Notes: generated from the sequence alone by a model not told the origin. A stretch of DNA of 55,054 bases from Verrucomicrobiota bacterium (GCA_030835305.1 JAURPJ010000031.1:1-55054); one strand, 5' to 3'. Positions 43,468-52,575 are shown, counted from the stretch's first letter. Numbers and translations are program-made.

Positions 43468-44627
43468 TTTGATACCGTGCCCCCGATCTGTGGGAAAGCG
43501 GAGAGCAGCAACGCGATTAGATTCTGGGGAGACCGGGTCAGGGCATCGGTGGCGGGGATTTGCAATTCTTCCTCGTAGCGCGTAATGGCAGCTGAGACCT
43601 CGTCATCGGTCATGTTTTCATGATTGATGGTAAGACCGATGACTTTCGTTTTTGCAAATGTTTCAATGAGGGCAATCTCGGAAGCCGGTGCAGGCATTGG
43701 CATATCGTCAAAGTCGCATCGATTTTTCCGGGCCGGTGCGTGTTGGAGAATGACGCCCTGGGGACAGCTTCCGCGAAGAATGAAGCTGGAAGTCGAGTAT
43801 GCGGGGTGGCTTAATGACCCCTGGCCTTCAATCAAGATGACATCCGGGTTTTCGTTTTCGAAAGCTTCGATGATGGTGGCCTCCAATTCTCCTGCACAAA
43901 ACTGGGAAGGAACCGCGTCGAGTGCCAGCCCGTAGCGGGCTCCCTGGATCAGTCCGGTTTGGCCGGTTCCAATCAAGAGGGCATTGATCCCAATGTCCTT
44001 GAGAGCGCCAGCCAGAATGGTGGCAGTCGTGCGCTTGCCGATGGCGCAGTCCGTGCCGAGAACCGCAATACGAGGGCAGGTGACATTGGTGATACGACCG
44101 GTAAAGACCCTCAGATCCTTTTTGTCCCGGGGTTTTCGGACATCACGAATGACGACGCCGGAATGGGCACAAGCAGCGTTAAATTCCGGGTCATCATTTA
44201 GAAATTCATGAAGTCCGTTGACGATGTTCATTCCGTGAGCGATCGCCCTGAGTAGCAATTTTCTCTCCCCGGGTGAAAGGACCCCGCTTGCCGGGGCGAT
44301 CCCGAAGATGAAGTGATCAGGAACCCGCCCGGCATCTGAAAGAGCCTCATCAAGATTCCGGTGGACGGGAATTCCGTTGTCTTCTCCGTCAAGAATTTGC
44401 CCGGCATCCTGTCCGGCTTTTTCTCCGTCAATGATTGAGAGGATCTCGTACTTGTCCGAATGACGAATCAGGCCGTTGGCTGTCTTGCCATCAATTTCGC
44501 CAAAGTTTCCCTCGCAATAAACGATGGCTGTTTCGGATGGCGGTTGAGTGGATTTGGCGGGTGGCGTTGGATGGGTAAATGCGTCGGAAAAAATTGACGA
44601 CGACGGGACTTGGCTGTTTTTAAACAT
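43464..44627 (-). CDS. DUF1611-family P-loop protein (DgcN-like N-acetyltransferase)
   Basis: The 387-residue product has the DUF1611 layout: an N-terminal Rossmann-like half (SETAIVYCEGNFGEIDGKTANGL, then DHFIFGIAPASGVL) and a C-terminal P-loop half with Walker A GTDCAIGKRTT (about 191-201), LLIGTGQTGLIQGA, and VILIEGQGSLSHPAYS. The family includes DgcN, a D-glutamate N-acetyltransferase of D-amino-acid catabolism. The first 30 residues are Ser/Pro-rich and may contain the wrong start. It is coupled to a racemase of the PLP type, so the pair may interconvert and acetylate a D-amino acid; that is inference. Confidence 0.85.
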   Translation of the reverse strand: MFKNSQVPSSSIFSDAFTHPTPPAKSTQPPSETAIVYCEGNFGEIDGKTANGLIRHSDKYEILSIIDGEKAGQDAGQILDGEDNGIPVHRNLDEALSDAGRVPDHFIFGIAPASGVLSPGERKLLLRAIAHGMNIVNGLHEFLNDDPEFNAACAHSGVVIRDVRKPRDKKDLRVFTGRITNVTCPRIAVLGTDCAIGKRTTATILAGALKDIGINALLIGTGQTGLIQGARYGLALDAVPSQFCAGELEATIIEAFENENPDVILIEGQGSLSHPAYSTSSFILRGSCPQGVILQHAPARKNRCDFDDMPMPAPASEIALIETFAKTKVIGLTINHENMTDDEVSAAITRYEEELQIPATDALTRSPQNLIALLLSAFPQIGGTVSK

Positions 44628-44878
44628 AGATTCTCCTCAAGCTAGGCTCGGAGGAGGCGACGGGATCGTGTCAGCCGGAATTGGCCGAAGGTCAACGGGA
44701 AGTCCCACCCAAGGTAAAATGGCAGGGAGACCTTATAACATCGATTTCGGGTGAAGATAGAAATTCTTTTTCCTGATCCGATTATTGGAGGGATTGATAA
44801 CGGGAAAGCGAACCGGGACTGATGATGACATCACCCCGAAAGCCGAAGGAACCACTGATTCCCGAAGGGATCTTTCTT

Positions 44879-46120
44879 TTAGGCCGTCCCGGCCTCGTCG
44901 AGGCGGGGGTGCTCGTTGAGGAGATCTTTCCTGCTGAGTCCTTTGCCCCGGTTCATTTTATCCATCTCGCGAAGAGTAGCCTCCATCCCATGAACGGCGG
45001 CGAGGACATCAAGGGTGTGGCCGGTTTCAGAAATGGTGTGCATGTTGCGAATTGGGAATCCGATTGAGGTTGCCGCACTGTCGACTCCGGCAAGAGAGGC
45101 AGCCATGGCGTCAGTTCCGGTGTCGCGGCCGGCAAAGTCGATCTGGTAGGGAATGTCGGCCTTCTGGCAGGCCTTCTCAATAATGCTGTTGATGAAAGCA
45201 CTGGTGATGGACCCGTTGGTGAGGCTGAAACCTTTGCCCATGGAGAGATTGTTCATGCGCTTGGCGGAGAGCCCGGGAGCGGCGTCATAGTCGTGATTGA
45301 CATCGGCCCCGATCAGGATATCGGGTTTCATTTCGCCGGCGATAGCGGCAGCTCCCATGCGCCCGATCTCCTCGTGGGTGGCGATGGTGTGAAGAACCCG
45401 AATGTTCTTGAGAGGTTTCCTGGCGAGGAGTTTGGCCAGTTCGGCGACCATGAAACAGCCGAGTCCGTTGTCGAGGTAGGCCCCGTAAAAGGTGTCGTCA
45501 GTGAAGCCCTTGCGAATAGGGCGGTTCAATAGAATGGGGTCACCCGGGCGAATCCCGAGGGCTTCGACGCGCTCTTTGCAATTTTCGCCGTGCATTTGAA
45601 GTTCGAGGAACAGCATTTCTCCTTTGATCCCTTTTTCTCCGGTTCGCTGGGCGGGTTCGGAGAAGTGAATGGCACCAAGAGCTTCGATGGTGCCACCTTC
45701 AATGACCCGGTATTCGCCGGGTTTCTTGGGTTTTTGGGAGAAAAGTTTGACCTCGTGGCCAATGAGGGTGCAGGGGAGGAATGAGTCGCTGTTGACCCAG
45801 ATCTTTCCGTCGCCACCAATGCTGCGGACCTGCAGGCGAATTTTGTCTGCGTGTCCGATGAACATTACCGAGGTTTTGTCATCATCGCCCGGATGGGTGT
45901 CGAGAACGAGACCGGCGTTTCCTTTGAATTGCTGCACCGCCCAGGACTTGGGCTTGATTTTATCGAAGACCGGCTTGATGACGCCGTAGCTCATCGCGCC
46001 TTCAAGCCCGATCGGGCTGGGAGCGGCGAGAATCTCCCGCATGAATTCGAACTGCCGAGCGGGCATCGACTTGGCCCAAGGGGCGGTTTTTTTGGAGGCG
46101 GCTTTTTTCTTGGCTGACAT
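44879..46120 (-). CDS. M42 family metallopeptidase (glutamyl/aminopeptidase)
   Basis: This M42-type aminopeptidase (413 residues from ATG 46120; 46132 is an alternative) forms tetrahedral dodecamers in characterised members and trims peptides in the cytoplasm. Motifs for the two metals and catalysis are present: FIGHADKI (first His), YGAYLDNGLGCF, THEEIGRMG (catalytic Glu pair), GADVNHDYD, and IRNMHTISETGHT. The lysine-rich N-terminus (SAKKKAASKKTAP) is unusual. The 251 bases before the DUF1611 start contain only a small hairpin (ATTCCCGAAGGGAT near 44858) without a T-run, so termination is not evident. Confidence 0.88.
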   Translation of the reverse strand: MSAKKKAASKKTAPWAKSMPARQFEFMREILAAPSPIGLEGAMSYGVIKPVFDKIKPKSWAVQQFKGNAGLVLDTHPGDDDKTSVMFIGHADKIRLQVRSIGGDGKIWVNSDSFLPCTLIGHEVKLFSQKPKKPGEYRVIEGGTIEALGAIHFSEPAQRTGEKGIKGEMLFLELQMHGENCKERVEALGIRPGDPILLNRPIRKGFTDDTFYGAYLDNGLGCFMVAELAKLLARKPLKNIRVLHTIATHEEIGRMGAAAIAGEMKPDILIGADVNHDYDAAPGLSAKRMNNLSMGKGFSLTNGSITSAFINSIIEKACQKADIPYQIDFAGRDTGTDAMAASLAGVDSAATSIGFPIRNMHTISETGHTLDVLAAVHGMEATLREMDKMNRGKGLSRKDLLNEHPRLDEAGTA

Positions 46121-46154
46121 GGGCTCGTTCATAGTTTGGATCGGGAGATTGCGC

Positions 46155-46189
46155 AAAAAAAATCCGGACTGCTCGTGGCAGTCCGGATT
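46155..46189 (-). terminator. Intrinsic terminator of the peroxiredoxin gene
   Basis: Minus strand: a 12-bp stem (AATCCGGACTGC / GCAGTCCGGATT) with a 5-base loop, followed by a run of eight Ts overlapping the end of the stem (46162-46155). It lies 19 bases downstream of the stop at 46208. Confidence 0.95.
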
Positions 46190-46207
46190 TCTTGGAAAGC
46201 GGTATGA

Positions 46208-46837
46208 TTATTTGTTTCCGAGGTAATCGGAGACACCCTGGTGGTCGGCGGTCATGGCGTCTTCACCTTTTTGCCAGTCCATGGGACAGACTTCACCGTG
46301 CTCCTCAAAGTGTTGCAGTGCATCGATGATTCGGAGACATTCCTGAATCGAGCGGCCCAGAGGCATGTCGTTGACAACCTGGTGGCGAACTTTGCCTTCA
46401 AGGTCGATGAGGAAGAGTCCGCGGTAAGCGACGAGTTCTCCTTCAACGGCGATGTTGCCCTCGTCATCGATCATTTCCTCGCCGGCAAGGACGTCGTAGG
46501 CTTCGGAGATGGTCTTGTTGATGTCGGCAACGATGGGGTAGGTGACACCCTGGATGCCGCCCTGATTCTTGGGAGTGTTGAGCCAGGCCCAGTGGGAGAA
46601 TTCGGAATCAGTCGAACAGCCAACAACGGCAACGTTGCGAGCCTCAAACTCTGCGAGCTCATCCTGGAAGCGGTGGAGTTCGGTAGGGCACACAAAGGTG
46701 AAATCCTTCGGGTAGAAGAACAACACGACATATTTGTTGCCGAGATATTGCTCCAGTGAGAAGGAGTCGATGATGTTTTCACCTTGCACTGCTTTCGCGG
46801 TGAAGGTCGGGGCTTGTTTTCCAACTAAGACAGACAT
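46208..46837 (-). CDS. 2-Cys peroxiredoxin (AhpC/Tsa type)
   Basis: This peroxidase reduces hydrogen peroxide and organic hydroperoxides. The start at 46837 (MSVLVGKQAPTFTAKAVQGE) fits the family; the frame reads back to 46900. The 209-residue product has the peroxidatic cysteine in DFTFVCPTEL (C50) and the resolving cysteine in GEVCPMDW (C184), so it is a typical 2-Cys type. The extra C-terminal segment after the resolving Cys ends in YLGNK. No AhpF or thioredoxin reductase lies next to it. It has its own terminator and stands alone. Confidence 0.96.
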   Translation of the reverse strand: MSVLVGKQAPTFTAKAVQGENIIDSFSLEQYLGNKYVVLFFYPKDFTFVCPTELHRFQDELAEFEARNVAVVGCSTDSEFSHWAWLNTPKNQGGIQGVTYPIVADINKTISEAYDVLAGEEMIDDEGNIAVEGELVAYRGLFLIDLEGKVRHQVVNDMPLGRSIQECLRIIDALQHFEEHGEVCPMDWQKGEDAMTADHQGVSDYLGNK

Positions 46838-46968
46838 GGTAGTGGGTGGGACCGTTTGATTCGCCCGGAGGGACTTAGGACGGGAAAAGGGGTCCGTCAA
46901 GTCGCGGACTTGATGAATTTTGCTTTCCGGATGTTTTCCGGCCTCCGGGTTGTGGCAGAAAGACTTGG

Positions 46969-47490
46969 CTAAAGTTCCTCTTCTTCTTCATCACCTCCCT
47001 CGGGAACAGGGGGGAGAAGATCTTCACGCTCAAGGAGGAGCGGGACGGAGAGGTCGTCAAGGAGGTCTTCCGAGGTTCGATTGATGACTCCTGCGAGGGG
47101 GACGATCCGGTCGAGTTCCGCGATGGTGCAGTGAACCATTGATGAAATAATATCGGCATCATAGACCTCTTTTTCGAAGAGATTGGTGATGCGAAAGACG
47201 ATCAGATTTCTATCGAAATCGTATTCGAAGTTGCCGAGGGTCAGTTGCTTGTTGGCCCGCATGATGAGTTCCAGCGCGAGAGGCATCCGCTCTTCATCAA
47301 AGGTCATTGGGGATTCGGCGACGACGGCAAGAGCGTTCAGATTGGGAAAGGCCTGGGCGTGCAGGTGAATGTGGGTGTGGTGGGCTTCAAATGCCGAGGT
47401 GACGACTTCGCGATTTTCGACCGGTTCGCAGTGCCAACCTTGTCTGCCAAAGGCATCGATGACGGAGTGAAGTTGTCTGGAGCTTGCCAT
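46969..47490 (-). CDS. YbjN domain-containing protein
   Basis: The 173-residue product has the YbjN fold, a type III secretion chaperone-like sandwich. Its strands run FEAHHTHIHLHAQAFPN, ALAVVAESP, LALELIMRANKQLTLGNFEYDF, LIVFRITNLF and the helix DIISSMVHCTIAELDRI. The ending is a run of acidic residues (GGDEEEEEL). Bacterial YbjN proteins have been linked to motility, stress and cyanobacterial light response, with no agreed mechanism. It is alone, 131 bases upstream of the peroxiredoxin start. Confidence 0.8.
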   Translation of the reverse strand: MASSRQLHSVIDAFGRQGWHCEPVENREVVTSAFEAHHTHIHLHAQAFPNLNALAVVAESPMTFDEERMPLALELIMRANKQLTLGNFEYDFDRNLIVFRITNLFEKEVYDADIISSMVHCTIAELDRIVPLAGVINRTSEDLLDDLSVPLLLEREDLLPPVPEGGDEEEEEL

Positions 47491-47647
47491 GCATGGGAAG
47501 ATGGAAGGGGGCGATGGGAATGGGAAGGCTATTGTGTGGCGATGAGATTATTTCGAACGTTGCCAACCAGCGGGATTCCGTCGCCAGCCGGAACGAGATA
47601 TTAAATGGTAATCAATGTCTGGTGAGCTTGGCCTAGTTTGTTGTATC

Positions 47648-48456
47648 ATGAAAAGTTCATCTCCCTCTGCGCGGCAGCAATCCTGCCAGCTATTTCAGCT
47701 TCAGCTGATGTGAAGCTTTCTGAAAGATTGACCCGCATTGCGGGCCACGTCGGTGGAGGCGAGGTCCATTTGTCGGTCACTGATTCCCAAGATGATCTCA
47801 AGGATCTCGCGAGCTTGCTCGATAAGATTTTATCTCTTGTTCCGAAAGGTGAACTCCCGCTAAGGCCCCGATTTGACACGCTCCTCGATGATTTAGGGCT
47901 GTATGCGCTTCAGTGACGAGGTTCCAGCGCCCATCAAATCGCCGGCCTTTGGCACAACAGTTTTTTTATCCTCACAAAAAGAAAGCATGAGGGGGGGCTT
48001 TCTCTGCTGGGCGATGAACCTGAAGAGACGGCTGCCCGAAAATTTCCTCCAGCCGGAGCGGATTTGGTTCTCGAAACCTCACTGAACTTGCGGGAGATGG
48101 AACGGATGGCGCGCAAGATCTCCAAATCGTTTGGCAATGAGGCCGGAGAAGAGGTCGTGTCGATTTTGGCGGAGAGTGGATTTGATTCGTTTGTGGATTC
48201 CGATTTTGGCCCGAACCCAAAAGCCATCATGGATGTGGCCGATTGCCTTCGGGACCTGGACTCTGCTTTGGTGATCTGGAGTGATGGCTCGGCGTCGAGG
48301 ATCAATCTTGAGGAATTGGAAGCCCGACTTGAGAATCAGGGCGAAGAAAGGTCTGCAGTGCCGACTTTTAGGGGTGACAAATCCGATTCACTGAGTTTGT
48401 CTAGGCCAGTGAAGCTCACTCCGGCTCTTCTTCTAGGATTGCGACCCGGACTCTAA
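47648..48456 (+). pseudogene. Secreted-protein gene with frameshift and nonsense lesions
   Basis: The same reading frame runs from about 47638 to 48456 but is broken by TGA at 47914-47916. The N-terminus reads as a signal peptide (FISLCAAAILPAISASADVK). The natural ATG at 47648 (ATGAAAAGTTC) is one A short of joining it in frame, so a single-base deletion is likely. Downstream of the stop the protein continues in frame (RGSSAHQIAGLWHNSFFILT, then LVLETSLNLREMERMARKIS). Verrucomicrobial relatives that I recall have a longer C-terminus, so a truncation is also possible. TTG 47638 gives an alternative start without the frameshift. The stop at 47914 may derive from GGA. Function unknown. Confidence 0.6.
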
Positions 48457-48590
48457 ATTGAGTCCGGAGTCGCTGTGTTTCCTTTGGGCCATTTTCCACC
48501 ATCCGTTCAACGGTCGGACTGTTTTCCAAGGGCATGCAATTTCCTTTCAGCTAAGTCGGTGCGTTTCCTTGTCGATCAAAAAACAAGACA

Positions 48591-50261
48591 ATGAAATCCG
48601 AATCCATTAGCAAATATCGCCCATTCCCGGCCGTGGCTCTGCCCGACCGGACTTGGCCCGACCGTGTCATTACCGAAGCTCCCACCTGGTGCTCCGTCGA
48701 TCTACGCGACGGCAATCAGGCTCTTCCCATTCCTATGAGTGTGGAGGAGAAAATGGAGATGTTTGACCTACTTGTGAAGGTGGGATTCAAGGAGATTGAG
48801 ATTGGATTTCCGTCGGCAAGTGATACCGAATTTGCCTTCATGCGCCGGTTGATCGAGGAGGATCGTATTCCGGAGGATGTCACCGTGCAAGTTTTGGTGC
48901 AAACCCGCCGCCACTTGATCGAACGAACCTTCGAGGCGATCAAGGGCGCTCGTCGTGTCATCGTGCACATTTACAATTCCACGAGCACTCTCCAGCGCCG
49001 GGTCACTTTTGGTGATGCGTCGCGCGAGGATATCAAAGCAATCGCGGTCACCGGCGCCGAGGCGGTCAAGGAACTGGCCCCGACCCTTACCGGGACCGAG
49101 ATTGTTTTACAGTATTCGCCCGAAAGCTTCTCGGATACCGAACTCGATTTTGCGCTCGATTGCTGTGAGGCGGTGATCGATATCTGGGAGCCCACTCCTG
49201 AAAAAAAGCTGATTTTGAATCTTCCGGCGACCGTCGAGTGGGCGACCCCGAATGTCCATGCCGATCAGATCGAGTGGATGTGTTGCAAGATCTCAAAACG
49301 CGATTCAGTGATCATTTCCCTCCACACCCACAACGATCGCGGGACGGGGGTGGCCGCCACCGAGTTGGGCCTGATGGCTGGAGCCGACCGGGTGGAAGGG
49401 ACACTTTTCGGGAATGGCGAACGAACCGGGAACCTCGATGTTGTCATCGTAGCCTTGAATATGAACAGTCATGGAATCGAAACGGGACTGGACTTTTCCA
49501 ATCTTTCGAGTGTTCGCGAAGTCTATGAGCGGACCACTCGAATGAGCGTTCCTGATCGTCAACCTTATGCCGGGGAGTTGGTTTTTACCGCGTTTTCGGG
49601 CAGCCATCAGGATGCAATTAAGAAAGGCCTCGATCGCCGGGCGAAAGAAGAAGGCGAAAAGTGGGGCGTTCCTTATCTGACCATCGACCCGCATGACATC
49701 GGGCGGAGTTACGAAGCAATCGTTCGCATTAATTCCCAGTCCGGCAAAGGCGGGGTGGCCTACATTCTTGATCAGGAACACGGTTACGATCTTCCCAAGA
49801 CGATGCACCCCCAGGTTGGAAAGCGGATTTATGATCTGGCTGATCAGAGAGGGGAAGAGCTTTCCCCGGAAGAAGTGGGGAGTGTCTTTCACGAGGAGTT
49901 CGTGAATGTGAATTCACATCTCACTCTGGAGGATTACGAGCTGGATCATCATAGTGCGGGACGGGGTGAAGTGTCCTGTAAAGCGATTATTGAAATTGGC
50001 GGCCGTACCAAGACGGTGGAAGGAATCGGAAACGGTCCCATCAACGCCTTCGTGCATGCTCTCGAAAAAACAGGACTCAAGGATTTCACCGTCACCGACT
50101 ATCGCTCCCATGCCGTGCGGGGTGGCTCTTGTTCTGATGCCGCGGCTTACGTGCAGCTCCGAAAGGACGATGGGACCATCCTCTGGGGAGTGGGCTGCGA
50201 TCCCTCCATCGAGATGGCGGGCGTGAAGGCGCTGGTTTGTGCCTGGAATCTGCTCCGATAG
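48591..50261 (+). CDS. leuA: 2-isopropylmalate synthase (LeuA2/fungal type)
   Basis: This is the first committed enzyme of leucine synthesis, condensing acetyl-CoA and 2-oxoisovalerate. The 556-residue product is of the longer LeuA type seen in actinobacteria and yeast: MKSESISKYRPFPAVALPDRTWP start, APTWCSVDLRDGNQAL metal/substrate motif, HTHNDRG metal-binding HxH, and GNGERTGN. A C-terminal leucine-binding regulatory domain (about 430-556; VNSHLTLEDYELDHHS, GVGCDPSIEMAGVKAL) should give feedback inhibition. It ends in a hairpin with a T-run and is far from leuB. Confidence 0.97.
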   Translation: MKSESISKYRPFPAVALPDRTWPDRVITEAPTWCSVDLRDGNQALPIPMSVEEKMEMFDLLVKVGFKEIEIGFPSASDTEFAFMRRLIEEDRIPEDVTVQVLVQTRRHLIERTFEAIKGARRVIVHIYNSTSTLQRRVTFGDASREDIKAIAVTGAEAVKELAPTLTGTEIVLQYSPESFSDTELDFALDCCEAVIDIWEPTPEKKLILNLPATVEWATPNVHADQIEWMCCKISKRDSVIISLHTHNDRGTGVAATELGLMAGADRVEGTLFGNGERTGNLDVVIVALNMNSHGIETGLDFSNLSSVREVYERTTRMSVPDRQPYAGELVFTAFSGSHQDAIKKGLDRRAKEEGEKWGVPYLTIDPHDIGRSYEAIVRINSQSGKGGVAYILDQEHGYDLPKTMHPQVGKRIYDLADQRGEELSPEEVGSVFHEEFVNVNSHLTLEDYELDHHSAGRGEVSCKAIIEIGGRTKTVEGIGNGPINAFVHALEKTGLKDFTVTDYRSHAVRGGSCSDAAAYVQLRKDDGTILWGVGCDPSIEMAGVKALVCAWNLLR

Positions 50262-50267
50262 GGCCAT

Positions 50268-50304
50268 CAAAAAAAACCGATCCCGTTTGCGGGTCGCGTT
50301 TTTG
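50268..50304 (+). terminator. Intrinsic terminator of leuA
   Basis: Downstream of the leuA stop (50261) a stem (CGATCCCG / CGGGTCG with one bulge, 50278-50295) lies between an A-run (50268-50275) and GCGTTTTTG. The T-run of five supports plus-strand termination. Confidence 0.75.
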
Positions 50305-50325
50305 AAACTTTGTGGCAGCAGGGGA

Positions 50326-50930
50326 TTATCGAACGACTTCCACCGGAGTCCCTGTCGTCACCTTTGCGAATATTTTTTGGATAACGCTTTGTGGGATGCG
50401 CATGCATCCACTACTGCAGGGTGGACGTTTGACGTTGCTGGAGCTATGGATTCCCACCCCACCGCCGGTCATGCGCATCGAGAAAAGCAGGGGAGCTCCG
50501 ACATGCCTGTCCCGACGACCGTGGTATTGGTGGCGGTCGCCACAGTGAACACAACGCCCTTGGTGCCAGGTGGTCTCAAAAATTGTGGAAGCTTTCTTTA
50601 CGATTTTTTTCCATGATGGCATGGGTCCGCGGTGGGTTGGCCTGGCTGGACGTCCGGTGCAGACCGGAGTATCAATGGCGACGTGCTCTCCTCGTCCCAC
50701 GAGGACCTGTGCGCGCTGATCAGTTATCTTGATTCCGATCTTGGTGTTTTTCGGAGTGGCGGCAGCGAAGATCCTCTCGTTCTGTTAGGCCTTCACGGTT
50801 GTGCGGTAGTCACTCTTTTCCTTCAAAGCCTTGTAGGATCCAAATCCATTGCCTTCTCCGGTGGATCTGGAGCAGCTTATTAGGGAGATCGCTGCAAATG
50901 CCAGACCCATAAGGCAAGTATTTCTCTCAT
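50326..50930 (-). pseudogene. Decayed L,D-transpeptidase (YkuD) lipoprotein gene
   Basis: A minus-strand frame from ATG 50910 to TAA 50326 reads as an L,D-transpeptidase lipoprotein: MGLAFAAISLISC lipobox, then NTKIGIKITDQRAQVLVGRG and VAIDTPVCTGRPARPTHRG (compare NTKVRINLSSQRGFLLVND in the next gene), VGAPLLFSMRMTGGGVGIHSS and SSGCMRIPQSVIQKIFAKVT. Lesions: a TAA at 50785-50787; the natural start ATG 50930 (MREILAL) is one base out of frame with the lipobox; and the catalytic SHGC is SSGC, so the His is lost while the Cys remains. The region 50540-50640 is also poorly conserved. It lies directly downstream of an intact paralogue. Confidence 0.75.
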
Positions 50931-50960
50931 CAAAAGAAAGCTGCGAGGTACGAAGGGTGC

Positions 50961-51614
50961 CTAGTTTGTGACAGTCACCGGAGTGCCAATTTTGGTCTTG
51001 GAGTAGAGGATGGGAATTGCGGAGTAGTGGGTCCGGATACAGCCGTGCGAGGCGTAGCGGCGATTCACTTTCCCTTGGTGCATTCCAATCCCGGTGCGGG
51101 TCAGCCGCATCCAGTAGGGCATGCTCGCTCCACGGAAGCTTCCACCGGCGGGAACCATGTCCTTGCGGGTATCGGCATCGCTATGAACGACTTCTCCGCT
51201 GGCATCGAGGATTTTGCCATAGAGATTGGAGCGCTTTTGTCTGATCTTTTCGATAATTTTATAGTCGCCGGTAGGGGTCTTGTGTCTGGAGCTTCCGGTA
51301 GAAACACGGTAGTCCATTGCCACCTCGTCATTGACCAAAAGGAATCCCCGCTGTGAGGAGAGATTAATGCGAACCTTGGTATTTGATGGATTGGCCTCTG
51401 CCAAAAGTGCGGTGTTTTTCCAGGTGCGTGTGGTGCCGGGATATGAGTCGAGCTTGAAGTGCTCGTAGGTTCCGCGGGGGTATGGATTGGCTCTTAGTGC
51501 CGATTTAATTTCGGTCTGGGCAGGGTTGGGTTTGGGTGGCTTGTTACCGCAGCTTGTCAAAAAAGCGCCCGTTGCAATGGCCAAGAGGAGAGGGGGCAAA
51601 TTATTCGTTTTCAT
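50961..51614 (-). CDS. L,D-transpeptidase (YkuD family), lipoprotein
   Basis: This enzyme makes or modifies L,D (3-3) peptidoglycan cross-links, or anchors proteins to peptidoglycan, in the periplasm. The start at 51614 (MKTNNLPPLLLAIATG) gives a lipoprotein signal with lipobox LTSC. The 217-residue product has the YkuD domain (about 80-217): STGSSRHKTPTGDYKI, ASMPYWMRLTRTGIGMHQG, and the catalytic SHGCIR with H190 and C192. It is the intact member of a tandem pair; the downstream copy is decayed. It is divergent from the lipoprotein gene at 51751. Confidence 0.95.
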   Translation of the reverse strand: MKTNNLPPLLLAIATGAFLTSCGNKPPKPNPAQTEIKSALRANPYPRGTYEHFKLDSYPGTTRTWKNTALLAEANPSNTKVRINLSSQRGFLLVNDEVAMDYRVSTGSSRHKTPTGDYKIIEKIRQKRSNLYGKILDASGEVVHSDADTRKDMVPAGGSFRGASMPYWMRLTRTGIGMHQGKVNRRYASHGCIRTHYSAIPILYSKTKIGTPVTVTN

Positions 51615-51750
51615 CAGGAGCACTTCTCGATAGGCAACGGGTTATTAGAGGGCAGGTGAACAGATGGCAAACCTTCCTGAGTAAAATTCATGTTAAAAAA
51701 ACAGCATTTCATTTGACGACTGGGAATTTTGCTGTTTTTCTAGCACCACA

Positions 51751-52575
51751 ATGAAGTTGAAAATGACGATTCGCGTTTTGGTCTACGGGAGTGCTTTTGC
51801 GTCGCTTCTTTCCAGTTGTTCCGCGCCATCCGGAATGCCAGCGATGGGGCCGCCTTCGCCGATGGGTGAGGCTGTTCCGGTGGTCGATTCGCCGCGATTG
51901 GCCGGAGCTTCCGCAGAGGAAAAATTCAAAAAGAAAGAGCGCACCGGGATCGCTACAGGTTGGGGGAAGGAAGTGGAGTCCCAGATGAGCTACACGGATT
52001 TTCAAAGGGCGACGACAAAGCCGAAATACGTTTCCATGATTCGTTACAACGATAGTAAAGGTGCCCATGAGATGGGCGTGGACCGAAAGACGAGTGGCAA
52101 GGGAATGCAGAAGACCGCTGGCGGGCTTCTGGAGTGGGGAATGTCCAGTGGGTGGTCGATGCTCGATAATTACTGGTGGCGCGGGGCCCGCTTTGTCATC
52201 GGCAAGAAAGGCCGCGACTATCAGCTCAGACTTAAAAATCTAAGCGGTGTCCGATTGGAAGTCGTCCTGACTGTCGATGGTCTCGACGTGATCGACGGAC
52301 AGCCTGGCTCGACAAAGAAGAGAGGCTACATCATTGGTCCTGGCAAGACTCTCGAAGTGAAGGGATTTCGAACCAGTCATGAAAAGGTGGCAGCTTTCCA
52401 CTTTTCATCAGTAAGTTCATCGTATGCCAATCTCCGGCACGGAAATACCCGTAACGTCGGGGTGGTTGGCTTGGCTCTTTTTACGGAAAAAGGTAGGGAG
52501 CCGGGAGCTGAAATCCGGGCAAGGCAGGGAGCACGGCCGTTTGCTGAGGCTCCCGCGATCCGGGCCCGCGACTAA
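51751..52575 (+). CDS. Putative lipoprotein of unknown function
   Basis: The start at 51751 gives MKLKMTIRVLVYGSAFASLLSSCSAP, a type II signal peptide with lipobox LSSC. The 274-residue protein has a proline-rich linker (MPAMGPPSPMGE), then SPRLAGASAEEKFKKKERTG, a Trp-rich stretch (GLLEWGMSSGWSMLDNYWW), and a beta-rich domain (about 165-250; LRLKNLSGVRLEVVLTVDGL, GPGKTLEVKGFRTSHEKV). The beta-domain pattern is shared with uncharacterised verrucomicrobial lipoproteins as far as I can tell; no named family is claimed. It precedes a 42-residue lipoprotein by 15 bases and so forms a small operon. Confidence 0.78.
   Translation: MKLKMTIRVLVYGSAFASLLSSCSAPSGMPAMGPPSPMGEAVPVVDSPRLAGASAEEKFKKKERTGIATGWGKEVESQMSYTDFQRATTKPKYVSMIRYNDSKGAHEMGVDRKTSGKGMQKTAGGLLEWGMSSGWSMLDNYWWRGARFVIGKKGRDYQLRLKNLSGVRLEVVLTVDGLDVIDGQPGSTKKRGYIIGPGKTLEVKGFRTSHEKVAAFHFSSVSSSYANLRHGNTRNVGVVGLALFTEKGREPGAEIRARQGARPFAEAPAIRARD

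Noticed and set aside
47914-47916. In-frame TGA as a possible selenocysteine or recoding signal
   Set aside because: There is no stable hairpin directly after it that looks like a SECIS element, the gene also has a frameshift at its start, and other genes end normally at TGA, so a mutation is simpler.
50262-50960. Middle part of the decayed L,D-transpeptidase read in another frame (GTKGVVFTVATATNTTVV)
   Set aside because: This alternative frame is locally tidy but leaves out the YkuD motifs at both ends, so the in-frame reading was preferred.
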